The notes under the pieces are model-generated. The model saw only the letters and a program-made list of their open reading frames with translations, ran no database searches and was not told the DNA's origin. The position numbers and the translations under genes are program-made. From Salinicoccus sp. UBA3372 (GTDB lineage: Bacteria; Bacillota; Bacilli; Staphylococcales; Salinicoccaceae): 7,053 nucleotides of DNA. The stretch covers positions 1 through 7,053 of the forward strand of contig DEQG01000050.1 of the NCBI GenBank assembly GCA_002360325.1, read 5' to 3'. Shown in pieces: positions 5,478-7,053 of the stretch (positions are counted from its first letter, which is position 1; the number at the start of each line of letters is the position of its first letter).

Positions 5478-7052
5478 TTACTTATCTAAAAGGTGTACAC
5501 TCTTATCTTCTAATTCAACATCATCGATATTGATGCCAAGTGCTTCAGCTACACCGCGGCCGTATGCCGGGTCTGCCTGATAACAGTTGAAGATGTGACG
5601 GTGTTGAACGCGCTCGGATGCCGCACCGATTTCAGCTGCAGTATTCTGGAATAGATGCTGCTTATCTTCATCGGATTGCAGTCTGAATAATTTACCAGGC
5701 TGCTCGTAATAGTTGTCGTCATCTTCACGGAAGTTGTGCTCGTAAACCGGACCATCAACTTCAAGTGGCGGCTGTTTAACGCCCGGATTATCTTGATACT
5801 GATCATAACTATTTGGATAATAGTTAGTATGTGAACCAAGGTTGCCGTCAACTCTCATTGCGCCGTCCCGGCTGAATGGGCAGACGTTTTTTGCACCTTT
5901 AGGTGAGTTAACAGGGATCTGCTGGTGGTTGACACCTAAGCGGTATCTTTGTGTATCTCCATAAGAGAATAAACGGCCCTGTAACATCTTGTCTGGTGAG
6001 AATCCAAGACCAGGAATGATGTTAGTCGGTGCGAATGCAGCCTGTTCAACTTCTGCAAAGTAGTTTTCAGGATTGCGGTTAAGTTCAAACTCACCCACAG
6101 GGATAAGCGGAAACTCATCTTTGTACCAGACTTTAGTTAAGTCGAATGGGTTATGGTAGTGATTTTTAGCCTGTTCTTCAGTCATAACCTGGATGTACAT
6201 TTTCCATTTAGGGAAGTTGCCTTCTTCAATTGCATTGAAGAGGTCACGCTGTGAAGATTCACGGTCTTTTGCGATTACTTCCTCAGCTTCTTCACCAGTA
6301 TAGTTTTCGATACCCTGCTGTGTTCTGAAGTGGAATTTCACCCATACGCGTTCATTATCATCGTTGATCATACTGTATGTGTGCGAACCGAAGCCGTGCA
6401 TATTTCGGAAACCTTTTGGAATACCACGGTCAGTCATAATGATCGTTACCTGGTGGAGTGCTTCAGGAAGCAGTGTCCAGAAATCCCAGTTGCTTTCTGC
6501 ATTGTGCATGTTTGTCCTAGGGTCACGTTTAACAACGTGATTCAGACTTGCAAAAAGTTTAGGGTCGCGGAAGAAGAATACAGGAGTGTTGTTACCAACT
6601 AAATCCCAGTTACCTTCTTCAGTGTAGAATTTAAGAGCGAAACCACGGATATCACGTTCAGCGTCCGCAGCACCACGTTCACCTGCTACAGTAGAGAAGC
6701 GGGCGAACATTTCAGTTTGCTTTCCAACCTCACTGAAAATTTTTGCATTTGTGTATTGAGTAATGTCATGAGTTACAGTGAAAGTACCATAAGCACCTGA
6801 ACCTTTAGCGTGCATACGACGCTCAGGAATTACTTCGCGGTCGAAGTGTGCCATCTGTTCAATGAAATAAGGATCCTGCATAACCATAGGGCCTCTTGCA
6901 CCTGCAGTTGCAGAGTTTTCGCGGTCACCGACTGGTGCTCCGAAAAGAGTAGTCAGGTGATCTGCCGGCTGCTGTTTGCCCTGTTCGCGTGCCTGGTCCC
7001 CACCGCCGGCACGTACATCGCCAGAAAAGTTGCTTTGATTTTCGTTTACCAT
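5478..7052 (-). CDS. katA: Heme catalase (monofunctional, small-subunit type)
   Basis: This 524-residue protein breaks down H2O2 to water and oxygen in the cytoplasm. The catalase active-site signature [15 protein letters not shown] holds the distal His81. [11 protein letters not shown] supplies the catalytic Asn154, and the heme-ligand signature [14 protein letters not shown] holds Tyr364. Other conserved stretches include [17 protein letters not shown] and HGFGSHTYS. It strongly resembles S. aureus KatA (about 505 residues) over its whole length, with a variable C-terminus. The first 30 or so residues, rich in Gln, Gly, Asn and charge, are longer than in the S. aureus or B. subtilis enzymes before the common [14 protein letters not shown] block. 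The ATG complement (7050-7052) is one base from the window edge, so its ribosome binding site, promoter and any PerR-type operator lie outside. A start further upstream cannot be excluded, and an internal start is possible only if the extension is not translated. It is convergent with tex. Confidence 0.96.
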   Translation of the reverse strand: MVNENQSNFSGDVRAGGGDQAREQGKQQPADHLTTLFGAPVGDRENSATAGARGPMVMQDPYFIEQMAHFDREVIPERRMHAKGSGAYGTFTVTHDITQYTNAKIFSEVGKQTEMFARFSTVAGERGAADAERDIRGFALKFYTEEGNWDLVGNNTPVFFFRDPKLFASLNHVVKRDPRTNMHNAESNWDFWTLLPEALHQVTIIMTDRGIPKGFRNMHGFGSHTYSMINDDNERVWVKFHFRTQQGIENYTGEEAEEVIAKDRESSQRDLFNAIEEGNFPKWKMYIQVMTEEQAKNHYHNPFDLTKVWYKDEFPLIPVGEFELNRNPENYFAEVEQAAFAPTNIIPGLGFSPDKMLQGRLFSYGDTQRYRLGVNHQQIPVNSPKGAKNVCPFSRDGAMRVDGNLGSHTNYYPNSYDQYQDNPGVKQPPLEVDGPVYEHNFREDDDNYYEQPGKLFRLQSDEDKQHLFQNTAAEIGAASERVQHRHIFNCYQADPAYGRGVAEALGINIDDVELEDKSVHLLDK

Positions 7053-7053
7053 T

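Noticed and set aside
6330..6602. A 90-codon plus-strand open frame inside katA
   Set aside because: It is antisense to conserved catalase sequence with no recognisable motif or leader, so it is a shadow.

Overview
The window carries a stress-response locus of a Gram-positive coccus, most likely a member of the Staphylococcaceae outside the best-known Staphylococcus species (Jeotgalicoccus, Salinicoccus or a similar genus). The gene order mazE-mazF-rsbU-rsbV-rsbW-sigB-tex is the staphylococcal sigB arrangement, without the rsbR/rsbS/rsbT stressosome genes that Bacillus has in this position. The SigB, MazF and catalase sequences also look closest to staphylococcal proteins. The genus is inferred from recalled protein similarity and from base composition judged by eye, which seems less AT-rich than S. 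aureus.

Layout: bases 3-134 hold the 3' end of the antitoxin gene mazE. It abuts mazF (135-500), the mRNA-interferase toxin, which has an unusual run of eight lysines at its C-terminus. rsbU (547-1563, TTG start) follows after a 46-base gap with a strong ribosome binding site. A 96-base gap then contains a near-consensus SigB promoter (1589-1613) in front of rsbV (1660-1986). rsbW (1988-2464) begins one base after rsbV ends, and sigB (2439-3215) overlaps the end of rsbW by 26 bases. A Rho-independent terminator (3217-3247) ends the operon. tex (3281-5422) follows on the same strand. A symmetric, probably bidirectional terminator (5441-5473) separates it from a convergent catalase gene, katA (7052-5478, minus strand), whose start codon lies one base inside the window edge.

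How the genes work together: by analogy with known systems, RsbW binds SigB and keeps it inactive. RsbU dephosphorylates RsbV, free RsbV then captures RsbW, and SigB is released. SigB in turn probably boosts rsbV-rsbW-sigB through the internal promoter, giving autoregulation. MazEF is encoded directly upstream and probably shares transcripts with the regulators. Tex and catalase are a nucleic-acid-binding housekeeping factor and an H2O2-detoxifying enzyme.

I see no evidence of a wholly new system, mobile element, RNA gene or CRISPR array. The points most worth a second look are a candidate MazF cleavage pentamer (UACAU) between the rsbV ribosome binding site and its start codon, the polylysine tail of MazF, the N-terminal extension of the catalase, and a possible promoter overlapping the sigB terminator.
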